Origin: Sphingobium sp. EM0848
Lineage (GTDB): Bacteria; Pseudomonadota; Alphaproteobacteria; Sphingomonadales; Sphingomonadaceae
NCBI RefSeq assembly: GCF_013375555.1
Contig: NZ_JABXWB010000001.1
Span: forward strand, 2,480,001-2,544,000
Direction: 5' to 3'
DNA: 64,000 bases
Part shown: positions 44,075 through 57,097 of the stretch, in pieces
Numbering within the stretch: the first letter of the stretch is position 1
How the letters are laid out: every line of letters starts with the position of its first letter
Position numbers and translations under genes: made by a program
The notes under the pieces: generated by a model
What the model was told of the DNA's origin: nothing
Database searches by the model: none
Seen by the model: only the letters and a program-made list of their open reading frames with translations

Positions 44075-44111
44075 CTTTCGTCGTGCAGACGCAAGTTCAG
44101 CATGACGAAAG
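44075..44111. terminator. Hairpin after ctpA
   Basis: CTTTCGTCGTGC and GCATGACGAAAG pair at 11 of 12 positions; no clear T-run follows. Either a weak terminator or an intergenic repeat. Confidence 0.45.
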
Positions 44112-44136
44112 ACTTTGCGCGAAGATTCTTCTTTCC

Positions 44137-44179
44137 GCATTCTGCGAGCCGCCGACTGTTCCAGCCGGCTCCAGAATGC
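44137..44179 (+). terminator. Second hairpin before dsbB
   Basis: GCATTCTGCGAGCC (44137-44150) pairs with GCCGGCTCCAGAATGC (44164-44179), followed by TTTAAG, 15 bases before the dsbB start. Confidence 0.45.
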
Positions 44180-44193
44180 TTTAAGCGAGCAAT

Positions 44194-44679
44194 ATGAAGA
44201 GCCTGCCCCTCGCCCGCGCTCTGGCGCTGATCGTTCCCCTGGCCATGCTGGGGGGCGCCTATGCTTTCCAGTTCATCGGCGGACTGCATCCCTGCGAAAT
44301 GTGCTGGTGGCAGCGCTATGCCCATATGGCCGCGATTCCCCTGGCCCTGATCGCCTATGCGACGCGCGGCAGGGATTGTGTGAGCGGGTTGTTCACGGGC
44401 CTTGCGGGCCTCGCCATCGGCATTGGCGGCGCCATCGGCCTGTTCCACGCCGGGGTTGAATATGGCTGGTGGCAGGGACTGACCGCCTGCTCCACCAGCC
44501 CGACCGGCGGCAGTTCGACGGATATCCTCAACCAGATCATGGCAACGCCGATCACCCGCTGCGATGTGGCGCCGTGGAGCCTGTTCGGCATTTCGATGGC
44601 GGGCTATAATGGCCTCTTGTCGGGGGCGGTTGCGCTCCTCATCTTGGTTTTGCTGCTCAGAAAAGGGAGCAAGGCATGA
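44194..44679 (+). CDS. dsbB: Disulfide bond formation protein DsbB
   Basis: 161 residues, four transmembrane helices, redox cysteine pair in HPCEMCWWQRY and a second pair across the long periplasmic loop (TACSTSPTGG and ITRCDVAPWS). DsbB passes electrons from DsbA to ubiquinone. Four-base overlap with coq7, a ubiquinone biosynthesis gene, gives a sensible pairing. The ribosome site is weak. Confidence 0.93.
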   Translation: MKSLPLARALALIVPLAMLGGAYAFQFIGGLHPCEMCWWQRYAHMAAIPLALIAYATRGRDCVSGLFTGLAGLAIGIGGAIGLFHAGVEYGWWQGLTACSTSPTGGSSTDILNQIMATPITRCDVAPWSLFGISMAGYNGLLSGAVALLILVLLLRKGSKA

Positions 44680-45242
44680 GCGCAAAGGATTTCCCCCGCC
44701 CCGATTTCCCGCGCCCCGGCCGCCGCCTGACTGACGCACAGCGCGCATCCATGCTGCGCGTCGATCAGGCCGGAGAGTTCGGTGCGACCCGCATCTATGC
44801 CGGGCAGCTCGCCGTGATGGGCGATCGCCATCCCGATTCCCGCATCATCGCCGGCATGGCTTCGCAGGAAGAGCGCCATCGCAAGCATTTCGACGCCATG
44901 ATCGTGCGCCGGGGCGTGCGACCGACGGCGTTGCAGCCGATCTGGAATGTGGCGGGCTTCGCGCTGGGTGCGGTGACGGCTGCGATCGGACCGCGTGCCG
45001 CCATGGCCTGCACCGCCGCGATCGAAACCGAGATCGACCGACATTATGCCGAACAGCTGGAGCAACTGGGTCAGGACGACCCGGAACTCTCCACCGCGAT
45101 CGCGGATTTTCAGGCGGAGGAAGTGGAGCATCGCGAGGCCGCCATCGCCCATGGCGCGGAGCAGGCTCCGGCCTATCCCTTATTGTCAGGCGCCATCAGA
45201 TTGGGTTGTCGTGCCGCCATTGCCCTGTCGAAGCGGATCTGA
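44676..45242 (+). CDS. coq7: 3-demethoxyubiquinol 3-hydroxylase Coq7
   Basis: 188 residues; di-iron carboxylate protein with the ligands in DQAGEFGATRIYAGQL (Glu), ASQEERHRKHFDAM (ExxH) and, in the repeated half, ETEIDRHYAEQLEQL and AEEVEHREAAI (ExxH). It hydroxylates demethoxyubiquinone in ubiquinone synthesis at the membrane face. Translationally coupled to dsbB by ATGA overlap. All ligands are present. Confidence 0.95.
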   Translation: MSAKDFPRPDFPRPGRRLTDAQRASMLRVDQAGEFGATRIYAGQLAVMGDRHPDSRIIAGMASQEERHRKHFDAMIVRRGVRPTALQPIWNVAGFALGAVTAAIGPRAAMACTAAIETEIDRHYAEQLEQLGQDDPELSTAIADFQAEEVEHREAAIAHGAEQAPAYPLLSGAIRLGCRAAIALSKRI

Positions 45243-45251
45243 GGAGAAAGC

Positions 45252-45842
45252 ATGATGAAGACACATATGATCGCCGCCATGCTTTTGCTGGGCGCCGCCT
45301 CCCCCGTGCTGGCGCAGCAGGGACCGGCCGTTCCTCAGGAACAGGCCCCCGCCGGACAGGCCGGATCGGAACGGGTCAATCTGGTCATCGTCTATGGCGA
45401 CGATCCCTGTCCGCAGAGCCAGGGCAGCGACATCGTCGTCTGCGCGCGCAAGGGCGAGGAAGAACGCTATCGCATTCCCGAACCGCTGCGCGGCGACCCG
45501 AACCAGCCCAGCCACCAGGCCTGGGGCGAGCGGGTGAAGTCGATGGAATATATCGGCCGCAGCGGCACCGAAAGCTGTTCCCCGGTGGGTGGCGGCGGCG
45601 CGACGGGCTGCTTTACGCAATTGGCGCGCCTCGCCAAGGCGGAACGGCAGGCCGCGAACAATGCGGGCTGGAAAGATCTGGTCGCCGCGGAACGGGCACG
45701 GCGCCTTTCCACCATCGATGCCGAAAGCAAGGCGATCGAAGCGCAGGCCGTGGCCGATGAAAAGGCGCAGGCTGCGCAGCAACAGGCTCAACCGACCGCT
45801 CCGGCACCAGCAACGGCTCAGGACACGGCTCCCAAACCCTGA
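45252..45842 (+). CDS. Secreted protein of the DPCPQ/IVVCAR family, copy 1
   Basis: 196 residues: signal peptide (KTHMIAAMLLLGAASPVLAQ), a Pro/Gln-rich linker, then a conserved block with VIVYGDDPCPQSQGSDIVVC and ERYRIPEPLRG, a Cys pair (ESCSPVG, ATGCFTQLA), and an Ala/Gln-rich tail. GAGGAGAAAG precedes the ATG. The block is shared with the next gene. No function is recognised; four cysteines suggest two disulphides in the periplasm, and dsbB lies just upstream. Confidence 0.8.
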   Translation: MMKTHMIAAMLLLGAASPVLAQQGPAVPQEQAPAGQAGSERVNLVIVYGDDPCPQSQGSDIVVCARKGEEERYRIPEPLRGDPNQPSHQAWGERVKSMEYIGRSGTESCSPVGGGGATGCFTQLARLAKAERQAANNAGWKDLVAAERARRLSTIDAESKAIEAQAVADEKAQAAQQQAQPTAPAPATAQDTAPKP

Positions 45843-45933
45843 CGGGTTTCGCCGCCTGGCGGCGTTTGGAATAATGGCTGCCGGAACCGGGCAATCCGGG
45901 CGGTGGAAGAGGGGATCAACGAGGAATTTATCG

Positions 45934-46332
45934 ATGCGTACCCCCTCTTCCCGCTTCCTGATGGCAGCCCTGCTGCTCTCGCCGCTGGCGTTGGCGACGC
46001 CGGCGCAGGCCGAACCGCCGGAACGCATCACCAATCTGGTCGTCTATGGCAATGACCCCTGCCCCCAGGGCAAGGGGGACGAGATCGTCGTCTGCGCCCG
46101 CCGGCCCGAATCCGAACGCTATCGCATTCCCAAGAAGCTGCGCGAGAAGCCGGAACCGATGGGCGGCCCCGGCTGGGGCAGTCAGGTCGCCACCATGGAA
46201 CAGGTCCAGCGGCAGACCCTGCCGGGCAGTTGCTCGGCCATCGGCAGCAACGGCTTTACCGGCTGCACCGCCAAGGCGCTGGAGCAATGGTTCGCCGAAC
46301 GGCGCATGCAGGAATCCAAGGGCGAGCCATAA
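45934..46332 (+). CDS. Secreted protein of the DPCPQ/IVVCAR family, copy 2
   Basis: 132 residues from the ATG at 45934 (GAGGAATTTATCG upstream): signal peptide SSRFLMAALLLSPLALATPA and the same block as copy 1 (LVVYGNDPCPQGKGDEIVVC, ERYRIPKKLRE, GSCSAIGSNGFTGCTAKAL). It lacks the N-terminal linker and long tail of copy 1. The frame is open far upstream, overlapping copy 1, but homology and the ribosome site fix the start. A tandem duplication is the simplest explanation. Confidence 0.8.
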   Translation: MRTPSSRFLMAALLLSPLALATPAQAEPPERITNLVVYGNDPCPQGKGDEIVVCARRPESERYRIPKKLREKPEPMGGPGWGSQVATMEQVQRQTLPGSCSAIGSNGFTGCTAKALEQWFAERRMQESKGEP

Positions 46333-46362
46333 GGCTTGCCTCCCCGATCCATCTGACCTAAA

Positions 46363-46495
46363 GACAGCCCCGTCATCTGGGGAGTAGCCAGCCGTCCGGG
46401 CTTCGGACGGGCCGTTCGTCAACATATTTGGCCGAGAGGTCATGGCGGGCGGGATACGAAGCACAGGCTTCGCATCGGGCGAGACCAATGGCACC
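46363..46495 (+). ncRNA. yybP-ykoY manganese riboswitch
   Basis: The untranslated region of the UPF0016 gene shows the landmarks of this class in order: the paired element GCCCCGTCATCTGGGG then AGTAGCC, a GC hairpin (GTCCGGGCTTCGGAC), the conserved internal sequence CGTCAACATATTTGG, and GCGAGACCAATGGC near the 3' side. Such RNAs bind Mn2+ and turn on exporters such as MntP and UPF0016 proteins. The end, and whether control is on transcription or translation, is not clear. Confidence 0.88.
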
Positions 46496-46571
46496 ATCTT
46501 CCCTGTCCGGCCGGGCGGGGGAAGGCGGTGGCATTGTGTCTTTTCTCTTCGCCCGGCCCTGGATCGATCGC

Positions 46572-47150
46572 ATGGAAGCCATTCTCACCTCCACCGCTCT
46601 CGTCGCGCTCGCCGAAATGGGCGACAAGACGCAATTGCTGGCGATGCTGCTCGCCACCCGGTTCCGCAAGCCAGTGCCCATCATATTGGGCATATTGGTC
46701 GCGACGCTGGCCAACCATTTTCTCGCCGCGCTGGTCGGCCATTCGGTCGCGGGCGTGCTGACCCAGCCCTGGTTCCGCTATGCCATCGCCGTCAGCTTCA
46801 TCGCCATGGCTGCCTGGACGCTCATCCCCGACAAGTTCGATGAAGACGAGCCGCTGAAGGCCCCGTCCAAGGCGGGCGTGTTCATGACCACGCTGATCGC
46901 CTTCTTCCTGGTCGAAATGGGCGACAAGACGCAGGTGGCGACCGTGATGCTGGGCGCGCGGTTCGATAATGTCTTTGCCGTCACCGCCGGGACGACGCTG
47001 GGCATGATGATCGCCAATGTGCCCGCCGTGCTGTTCGGCGACGTGCTGGCGAAGAAGGTGCCGATGCGGGCGCTTCAGATCGGCGCGGCTCTGCTGTTCC
47101 TGGGCCTTGGCCTGTGGATGATTGCTGATTTGCAGGGCTGGGTAGGCTAA
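46572..47150 (+). CDS. UPF0016/GDT1-family cation exporter (probable Mn2+ efflux, MneA-like)
   Basis: 192 residues, six transmembrane helices in two repeats each carrying the family signature E-x-G-D-K-T: LVALAEMGDKTQLLAML near the N-terminus and FFLVEMGDKTQVATVML in the second half. Members exchange Ca2+ or Mn2+ for protons. The Mn2+ riboswitch immediately upstream makes manganese export the likely role. A GTG at 46536, preceded by GGGGGAAGG, would add 12 residues and is a real alternative start. Confidence 0.93.
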   Translation: MEAILTSTALVALAEMGDKTQLLAMLLATRFRKPVPIILGILVATLANHFLAALVGHSVAGVLTQPWFRYAIAVSFIAMAAWTLIPDKFDEDEPLKAPSKAGVFMTTLIAFFLVEMGDKTQVATVMLGARFDNVFAVTAGTTLGMMIANVPAVLFGDVLAKKVPMRALQIGAALLFLGLGLWMIADLQGWVG

Positions 47151-47191
47151 AAAAGCGTAAGGCGGTTGTCAGCAGGCAGCGGCTGTTGCAA

Positions 47192-47214
47192 GGGGATGAC
47201 GAACGGTCATCCCC
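47192..47214. terminator. Hairpin after the manganese exporter
   Basis: GGGGATGAC (47192-47200) and GTCATCCCC (47206-47214); GTCATCCCC recurs at 47240. No T-run. Confidence 0.4.
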
Positions 47215-47274
47215 CCAGCGAAAGACGGGATGGCCAAGAGTCATCCCCTATCAAAGACAGGCATTGGACGCGTG

Positions 47275-48201
47275 ATGAAGGACAGTCTGGTAACGGTGTT
47301 CGGCGGCGGCGGCTTTCTGGGCCGGCAGGTCGCACAGGCCCTGATGGCGCGTGGCGCCCGGGTGCGCGTGGCCCAGCGTGATCTGGCGACCGCCTTGCGC
47401 GTCAAGCCGCTGGGTGGCCTTGGCCAGACCCAGTTCGTCGCGGCCGACATCCGCAAGCCCGCCAGCGTCGCGCGCGCCCTTGCCGGCAGCGATATCGTCA
47501 TCAATCTGGTCGGCGTGCTCAGTGGCGATTTCGAAGGCTCACACCATGAAGGCGCGGCCAATGTCGCCCGCGCGGCGGCGGAGGCGGGCGTTCAGGCGCT
47601 GGTCCATGTCTCGGCCATCGGCGCTGATGCGCAAAGCCCTTCTGCCTATGGCCGGTCGAAGGCGGCGGGCGAAGCCGCGGTCAAAGCCGCCTTCCCCAAT
47701 GCCACCATCCTGCGTCCGTCGATCATCTTCGGGCCGGAAGACCAGTTCCTCAACCGCTTTGCCGAGATCATCCGGCTGGCCCCGGTCGTGCCGGTGATTG
47801 GCGCGAACACGAAGTTCCAGCCCGTCTATGTCGCGGACGTCGCGCAGGCGATCGCCAATGCCGCCGAAAAGCCCGGCGTCTATGGCGGCAAGACCTATGA
47901 ACTGGGCGGGCCGCAGACCTATTCGATGCTGGAACTCAACGCCTGGATCGCCAAGGCCATCGGCCGCCAGCGTAGCCTGTGCGCGGTTCCCGCCTCGCTG
48001 GCGTCGCTGATCGCCATGCTGCCGGGCGGGCCGATCACCCGCGACCAGCTGGCGATGCTGGGCAAGGACAATGTTGTCGCTGCTGGCGCGCAGGGCCTCG
48101 CCGATCTGGGCGTGGCGCCGACGCCCATGCCCGCCGTCGCGGAAAAGTGGATGGTCCGCTATCGCAAGCACGGCCGCTTTGCCGGGCGGGTTCAGGCCTG
48201 A
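47275..48201 (+). CDS. NAD(P)-binding NDUFA9-like complex I-associated protein
   Basis: 308 residues from the ATG at 47275; the frame is open 15 codons upstream. Short-chain/epimerase Rossmann fold with VTVFGGGGFLGRQVAQAL, AADIRKPASVARAL, VHVSAIGADAQSPSAYGRSKA (Tyr/Lys present) and ILRPSIIFGPEDQFLNRFA. It matches the atypical SDR group that includes mitochondrial NDUFA9, found as a free protein in many alphaproteobacteria. A role in complex I assembly or quinone chemistry is inferred from the eukaryotic relative only. Confidence 0.82.
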   Translation: MKDSLVTVFGGGGFLGRQVAQALMARGARVRVAQRDLATALRVKPLGGLGQTQFVAADIRKPASVARALAGSDIVINLVGVLSGDFEGSHHEGAANVARAAAEAGVQALVHVSAIGADAQSPSAYGRSKAAGEAAVKAAFPNATILRPSIIFGPEDQFLNRFAEIIRLAPVVPVIGANTKFQPVYVADVAQAIANAAEKPGVYGGKTYELGGPQTYSMLELNAWIAKAIGRQRSLCAVPASLASLIAMLPGGPITRDQLAMLGKDNVVAAGAQGLADLGVAPTPMPAVAEKWMVRYRKHGRFAGRVQA

Positions 48202-48293
48202 TCGGCTGGACCGATAAGGGACCGCGACAGACCGTGCGGCGCCTCGCTTGCGCAGGCCTTTCGCCGTTGCACAATATAATCCAATAGCTTCAC

Positions 48294-48325
48294 GCCCTCT
48301 CCCAGCCGGGGGAGGGCTTCCTTTT
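48294..48325 (+). terminator. Terminator between the NDUFA9-like gene and uppP
   Basis: GCCCTCTCCC (48294-48303) pairs with GGGGGAGGGC (48308-48317), followed by TTCCTTTT. Confidence 0.75.
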
Positions 48326-48354
48326 GTTCGCCCCCACAAGGATCTGACCCTCCC

Positions 48355-49164
48355 ATGGACCTGCACTATCTGACAGTCATCCTGCTTGGCATTGTCGAGG
48401 GGTTGACCGAGTTCCTGCCCGTATCCTCGACCGGCCATCTGATCCTGGCGAGCGAATTGCTGGGCTATGACGCGTCCACCTGGGCGATGTTCAACGTCAT
48501 CATCCAGTTGGGCGCGATCCTGGCGGTGGTGGTGCTCTACTGGCGCACCTTCTGGGCGGTCGGCATGGGCCTGTTGCGCAATGAGCCGACCAGTTGGCGC
48601 TTCCTGCGCAATCTGGTGGTCGCCTTCATCCCCGCTGCGGTCATCGGCCTCGCGCTGCATAAATATATCGAGCAACTGCTCGGCGCCCCCAAGGTCGTCG
48701 CCTGGGCGCTGATCGTCGGCGGCGTGGCGATCCTGGCGATCGAGCGCATGGTGAAGGAGAACCGCTTCCACGGCATTGCCGACATCCCCTTCGTCCGGGT
48801 GATCGGCATCGGCTTCATCCAGTGCCTCGCGATGATTCCGGGCGTCAGCCGGTCAGGCGCGACGATCATGGGCGCGCTGACGCTGGGCGTCGAACGCCGC
48901 ACCGCCGCCGAGTTCAGTTTCTTCCTCGCCATTCCCACCATGTTGGGCGCAACCACGCTGGAATTGCTGAAAAATGGCGACAAGCTGACCTCCGCCACGG
49001 TCGGCTGGGACAGCATCGCACTGGGCTTCATCGTCGCCTTCATCGTCGCGCTGCTGGTTATCCGCTGGTTTGTCGGGCTTGTGTCGCGCCACGGCTTCAC
49101 CCCCTTTGCCTGGTATCGAATCATCGCGGGAATCACGGCTTTGGCGTGGCTTTCGATGAGATAG
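48355..49164 (+). CDS. uppP: Undecaprenyl-diphosphatase UppP (BacA)
   Basis: 269 residues with eight membrane segments. Signature regions EGLTEFLPVSSTGHLILA at the N-terminus and QCLAMIPGVSRSGATIMGAL with the catalytic Glu, Ser and Arg. It recycles undecaprenyl pyrophosphate after peptidoglycan and polysaccharide synthesis and gives bacitracin tolerance. Own promoter after a terminator; no operon partner downstream. Confidence 0.95.
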   Translation: MDLHYLTVILLGIVEGLTEFLPVSSTGHLILASELLGYDASTWAMFNVIIQLGAILAVVVLYWRTFWAVGMGLLRNEPTSWRFLRNLVVAFIPAAVIGLALHKYIEQLLGAPKVVAWALIVGGVAILAIERMVKENRFHGIADIPFVRVIGIGFIQCLAMIPGVSRSGATIMGALTLGVERRTAAEFSFFLAIPTMLGATTLELLKNGDKLTSATVGWDSIALGFIVAFIVALLVIRWFVGLVSRHGFTPFAWYRIIAGITALAWLSMR

Positions 49165-49329
49165 GACCGATACGGCCTTAATTAACGCAAGATTATTTCA
49201 GGGTTTCTTCGCCCATGCGGAAAATACGGTGAAATTAGGTAATATATACTGACTTAAATTGCAGAATCCGCGTGACTCCGGGAGTCTTTCTGCTATGTGC
49301 GCCCCTGACATCATTTTCAGGGACTCATC

Positions 49330-50781
49330 ATGGCTGACAATCCAATGCTGAAATTCGTGGGAACGGGCCAAGCCTATCCCGAGAAACGTTCGGCCGACGA
49401 TCGCGCCGACGACTTTCTGGAAATCAGCCGCAGCTTCATTCTGGACAAGGCGGAAGAACAGGCGTCGCGCTGCTCGCAATGCGGCGTGCCCTATTGCTCG
49501 ACCCATTGCCCGCTGCACAACCATATTCCCGACTGGTTGCGCCTGACCGCCGAAGGGCGATTGCGCGAGGCTTATGAACTCAGCAACCTGACCAGCACCA
49601 TGCCGGAAATCTGCGGCCGCATCTGCCCGCAGGACCGCCTGTGCGAGGGCAATTGCGTCATCGAATTTTCGGGCCATGGCTCCGTCACCATCGGCTCGGT
49701 CGAAAAGTTCATCACCGACACCGCCTGGAAGGAAGGCTGGGTCGAACCGCTGGTGCCCGGCGCCGCGACCGGCCAGTCGGTCGGCGTCATCGGCGCGGGT
49801 CCCGCGGGGCTGACCACGGCGGAATATCTGCGCGTCGCGGGCTATGAAGTGCATGTCTATGACCGGCATGATCGGGCCGGTGGCCTGCTGACCTATGGCA
49901 TCCCCGGCTTCAAGCTGGAGAAGGACGTCGTCATGCGCCGTATCCAGCGGCTGAAGGACGGCGGCATCGTCTTCCACGAAAGCTTCGAGGTCGGCCGTGA
50001 CGCGACGATGGAAGAACTGCGCAGCCGCCACGACGCGATCCTGATCGCCACCGGCGTCTACAAGCCCCGCGACATCAAGGCGCCGGGCGTCGGCGCGCCG
50101 GGCGTGGTCAAGGCGCTCGACTTTCTGATCGCCTCCAACAAGGCTGGATTCGGTGACGCCGTGCCGGAACATGAGGACGGCTCGCTGCACGCCAATGGCA
50201 AGAAAGTCGTCGTCATCGGCGGCGGCGACACGGCGATGGACTGCGTCCGTACCGCCGTCCGCCAGGGCGCCACGTCGGTGAAGTGCCTCTACCGCCGCGA
50301 CCGCGACAATATGCCCGGCTCGCAGCGCGAAGTCGCCAATGCCGAGGAAGAGGGCGTCGAGTTCGTCTGGCTCTCCGCCCCGATCGCCTTCGAGGGCACG
50401 GATCATGTCACCGGCGTCAAGGTCACGAAGATGCGCCTCGGCCAGCCCGACGCCTCGGGTCGCCGCGCACCGGAACCCGATCCGGGCACGGAACACACGC
50501 TGGAGGCCGACCTCGTGATCAAGGCGCTCGGCTATGATCCGGAGGAGCTGCCCAGGCTGTTCGGCGCGGAGGACCTGTCGGTCACCCGCTGGGGCACGCT
50601 GCGCGTCGATCACAAGACGATGATGACCAGCATGGATGGCGTATTCGCCGCTGGCGACATCGTGCGCGGCGCTTCGCTGGTCGTCTGGGCGATCCGCGAC
50701 GGCCGCGACGTAACCGAGCATATGCACCGCTATCTCAAGGCAAAGGCCAACGCCGCTGCCGGGGAAAGGCAAGCGGCTTAA
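49330..50781 (+). CDS. gltD: Glutamate synthase (NADPH) small subunit
   Basis: 483 residues. N-terminal Fe-S region with ASRCSQCGVPYCSTHCPLHN and CGRICPQDRLCEGNC, FAD motif VGVIGAGPAGLTTAEYL, and NADPH motif VVVIGGGDTAMDCVRTA. It transfers electrons from NADPH to the large subunit for glutamate synthesis. The order gltD then gltB is the reverse of many bacteria. AGGGACTCATC precedes the ATG. Confidence 0.96.
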   Translation: MADNPMLKFVGTGQAYPEKRSADDRADDFLEISRSFILDKAEEQASRCSQCGVPYCSTHCPLHNHIPDWLRLTAEGRLREAYELSNLTSTMPEICGRICPQDRLCEGNCVIEFSGHGSVTIGSVEKFITDTAWKEGWVEPLVPGAATGQSVGVIGAGPAGLTTAEYLRVAGYEVHVYDRHDRAGGLLTYGIPGFKLEKDVVMRRIQRLKDGGIVFHESFEVGRDATMEELRSRHDAILIATGVYKPRDIKAPGVGAPGVVKALDFLIASNKAGFGDAVPEHEDGSLHANGKKVVVIGGGDTAMDCVRTAVRQGATSVKCLYRRDRDNMPGSQREVANAEEEGVEFVWLSAPIAFEGTDHVTGVKVTKMRLGQPDASGRRAPEPDPGTEHTLEADLVIKALGYDPEELPRLFGAEDLSVTRWGTLRVDHKTMMTSMDGVFAAGDIVRGASLVVWAIRDGRDVTEHMHRYLKAKANAAAGERQAA

Positions 50782-50794
50782 ACCATTTCAGCCC

Positions 50795-50854
50795 GTTCGG
50801 TTCGAGCTTGTCGAGAACGTGGCACAAGGATTTCCAGACAGGCTCGAACCGGAC
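50795..50854. repeat. Inverted repeat between gltD and gltB
   Basis: GTTCGGTTCGAGCTTGTC (50795-50812) and GACAGGCTCGAACCGGAC (50837-50854) pair at 16 of 18 positions. It lies inside the operon; the core TTCGAGCTTGTCGA resembles a dispersed REP-like sequence. It could stabilise the gltD transcript or attenuate read-through. Confidence 0.65.
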
Positions 50855-50874
50855 CGTACCAAGAGGAGGCGCTG

Positions 50875-55413
<4,539 letters not shown>

Positions 55414-55439
55414 GCGGCCCCGCTTAGTTGGAAAGAGCA

Positions 55440-55471
55440 GCGTCCGCCGGGATATCCTCGGCGGGCGTTTT
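55440..55471 (+). terminator. Terminator of gltB
   Basis: GCGTCCGCCG and CGGCGGGCGTTTTG form a stem with a short T-run 27 bases after the gltB stop. It overlaps the 3' end of the convergent interrupted gene. Confidence 0.65.
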
Positions 55472-55654
55472 GCTATTGGAAAGCTGCGCGATTCTGACCG
55501 TGCCCCAACTGCCCCCGTTCTCCCCCGCCGCGAAACGCTCGACCGACGCTGACAGCGGGTGGGCGGGCGGCGGTTCGCTATTCCCCACCGGAATCGCCTC
55601 ATTCTGCGCTGCATGATCGCGCACCATCGGATCATTCATACCGTCCCAGCCCGC

Positions 55655-55662
55655 CCTGTCGG
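55655..55662. repeat. Target-site duplication, left copy
   Basis: CCTGTCGG flanking the left end of the IS256-type element; identical to 57090-57097. Confidence 0.85.
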
Positions 55663-57089
55663 GATCGTGCCCCGCCGAGTGGTGTAGGTTCTGAGGGTAG
55701 CGAAACTGACCGGACGCGCGCTCATCGATAAAGCGCTGTAGCGGCCGGTCAGTTTTGCGGGTGGCCATCGGCGAACTTCGGATAAGCTTGGGTTGCGAAA
55801 CTCAACTTACGGAGACACCGATGACCAAGGACATGATGGACGTGCAGTCGTTGATTGGGAAGAGCGCCGATGGCAATTTCCTGCGTGAGATGATTGGTTT
55901 TGCGGCGCAGCGGCTGATGGAGATGGAGGTTGGCGGCCTGACGGGCGCGGCGTACGGGGAGAAGGCTCCTGAACGTCTCGCCCAGCGCAACGGCTATCGC
56001 GAGCGGGACTGGGAGACGCGGGCCGGCACGGTGGAGCTGCGGATTCCCAAGCTGCGTAAGGGAACCTACTTCCCCGGGTTTCTGGAGCCGCGCCGGATGG
56101 CGGAGAAGGCACTGACCGCTGTCATCCAGGAGGCGTACATTCAGGGCGTCTCGACGCGGTCAGTCGACGATCTGGTCAAAGCGATGGGCATGAGCGGGAT
56201 CTCAAAAAGCCAGGTGAGCCGCCTGTGCGAAGAAATCGACGTACGCGTGAAAGCTTTCCTCGAGCGGCCGATCGAGGGCGACTGGCCGTACGTGTGGCTC
56301 GATGCGACGTACATCAAGGTTCGCCGGGAAGGCCGGATCGTATCGGTTGCCGTGATCATCGCAGTCGGCGTGAACAGTGACGGCCGCCGCGAAGTGCTCG
56401 GCATGACGATCGGTCATTCCGAGGCGGAGGTTTTCTGGACCGAGTTCCTGCGCAGCCTGGCGCGCCGCGGCTTGCGGGGCGTGAAGCTTGTGATCTCCGA
56501 TGCCCATGAGGGTATCAAGGCTTCTGTCGCCAAGGTGTTGAGCGCCACTTGGCAGCGGTGCCGTGTGCACTTCATGCGCAACGCCTTGGCGCACGCCGGA
56601 AAGAGCGGCCGCCGCGTCGTCTCAGCGTTCATCGCAACCGCCTTCGCCCAGGACACACCCGAAACGGCAAAAACCCAGTGGCGTGCGGTCGCAGACCAGT
56701 TGCGCTCTTCCGTCCCGAAGCTGTCCGCCTTGATGGACAGTGCCGAGGAGGACGTCCTGGCGTATATGACCTTCCCGGCTCAGCATCGCACCAAGCTTCA
56801 CAGCAACAACCCCATCGAGCGCCTCAATGGCGAGATCAAGCGCCGCACCGAGGTAGTCGGGATCTTCCCCAACGAAGAAGCCATTACCCGACTCGTCGGC
56901 GCTATCTTGCTGGAACAGAACGATGAATGGTCGGTCCAGCGGTCCCGCTATATGACGCTTGAGAGCGTCGCGGGATTGAGCGATAATAGCCTCATCACGT
57001 TGCCCAACATGGCAGCGTGATCAACCCGGCCTAGCCGGAGATCGACGTGGCTACGCCCGCGATCCTACACCACGCAATGGGACACGATC
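55663..57089 (+). mobile_element. Intact IS256-family insertion sequence (1427 bp)
   Basis: Imperfect terminal inverted repeats: left end GATCGTGCCCC then GTGGTGTAGG and GGGTAGC; right end, read inward, GATCGTGTCCC then GTGGTGTAGG and GGCGTAGC. Both ends are bounded by CCTGTCGG, an 8-bp duplication as expected for IS256. One intact transposase fills the element. The matching duplication and the clean gene reconstruction show a simple and probably recent insertion. Confidence 0.9.
55821..57020 (+). CDS. IS256-family transposase
   Basis: 399 residues from the ATG at 55821 (GGAGACACCG upstream). Mutator-type DDE protein: [15 protein letters not shown] (first Asp), [14 protein letters not shown] (second Asp), [10 protein letters not shown], and the Glu in [14 protein letters not shown]. 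No stop or frameshift, so probably active. N-terminal [15 protein letters not shown] and [14 protein letters not shown] are standard for the family. Confidence 0.95.
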   Translation: MTKDMMDVQSLIGKSADGNFLREMIGFAAQRLMEMEVGGLTGAAYGEKAPERLAQRNGYRERDWETRAGTVELRIPKLRKGTYFPGFLEPRRMAEKALTAVIQEAYIQGVSTRSVDDLVKAMGMSGISKSQVSRLCEEIDVRVKAFLERPIEGDWPYVWLDATYIKVRREGRIVSVAVIIAVGVNSDGRREVLGMTIGHSEAEVFWTEFLRSLARRGLRGVKLVISDAHEGIKASVAKVLSATWQRCRVHFMRNALAHAGKSGRRVVSAFIATAFAQDTPETAKTQWRAVADQLRSSVPKLSALMDSAEEDVLAYMTFPAQHRTKLHSNNPIERLNGEIKRRTEVVGIFPNEEAITRLVGAILLEQNDEWSVQRSRYMTLESVAGLSDNSLITLPNMAA

Positions 57090-57097
57090 CCTGTCGG
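57090..57097. repeat. Target-site duplication, right copy
   Basis: CCTGTCGG flanking the right end of the IS256-type element; identical to 55655-55662. Confidence 0.85.
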
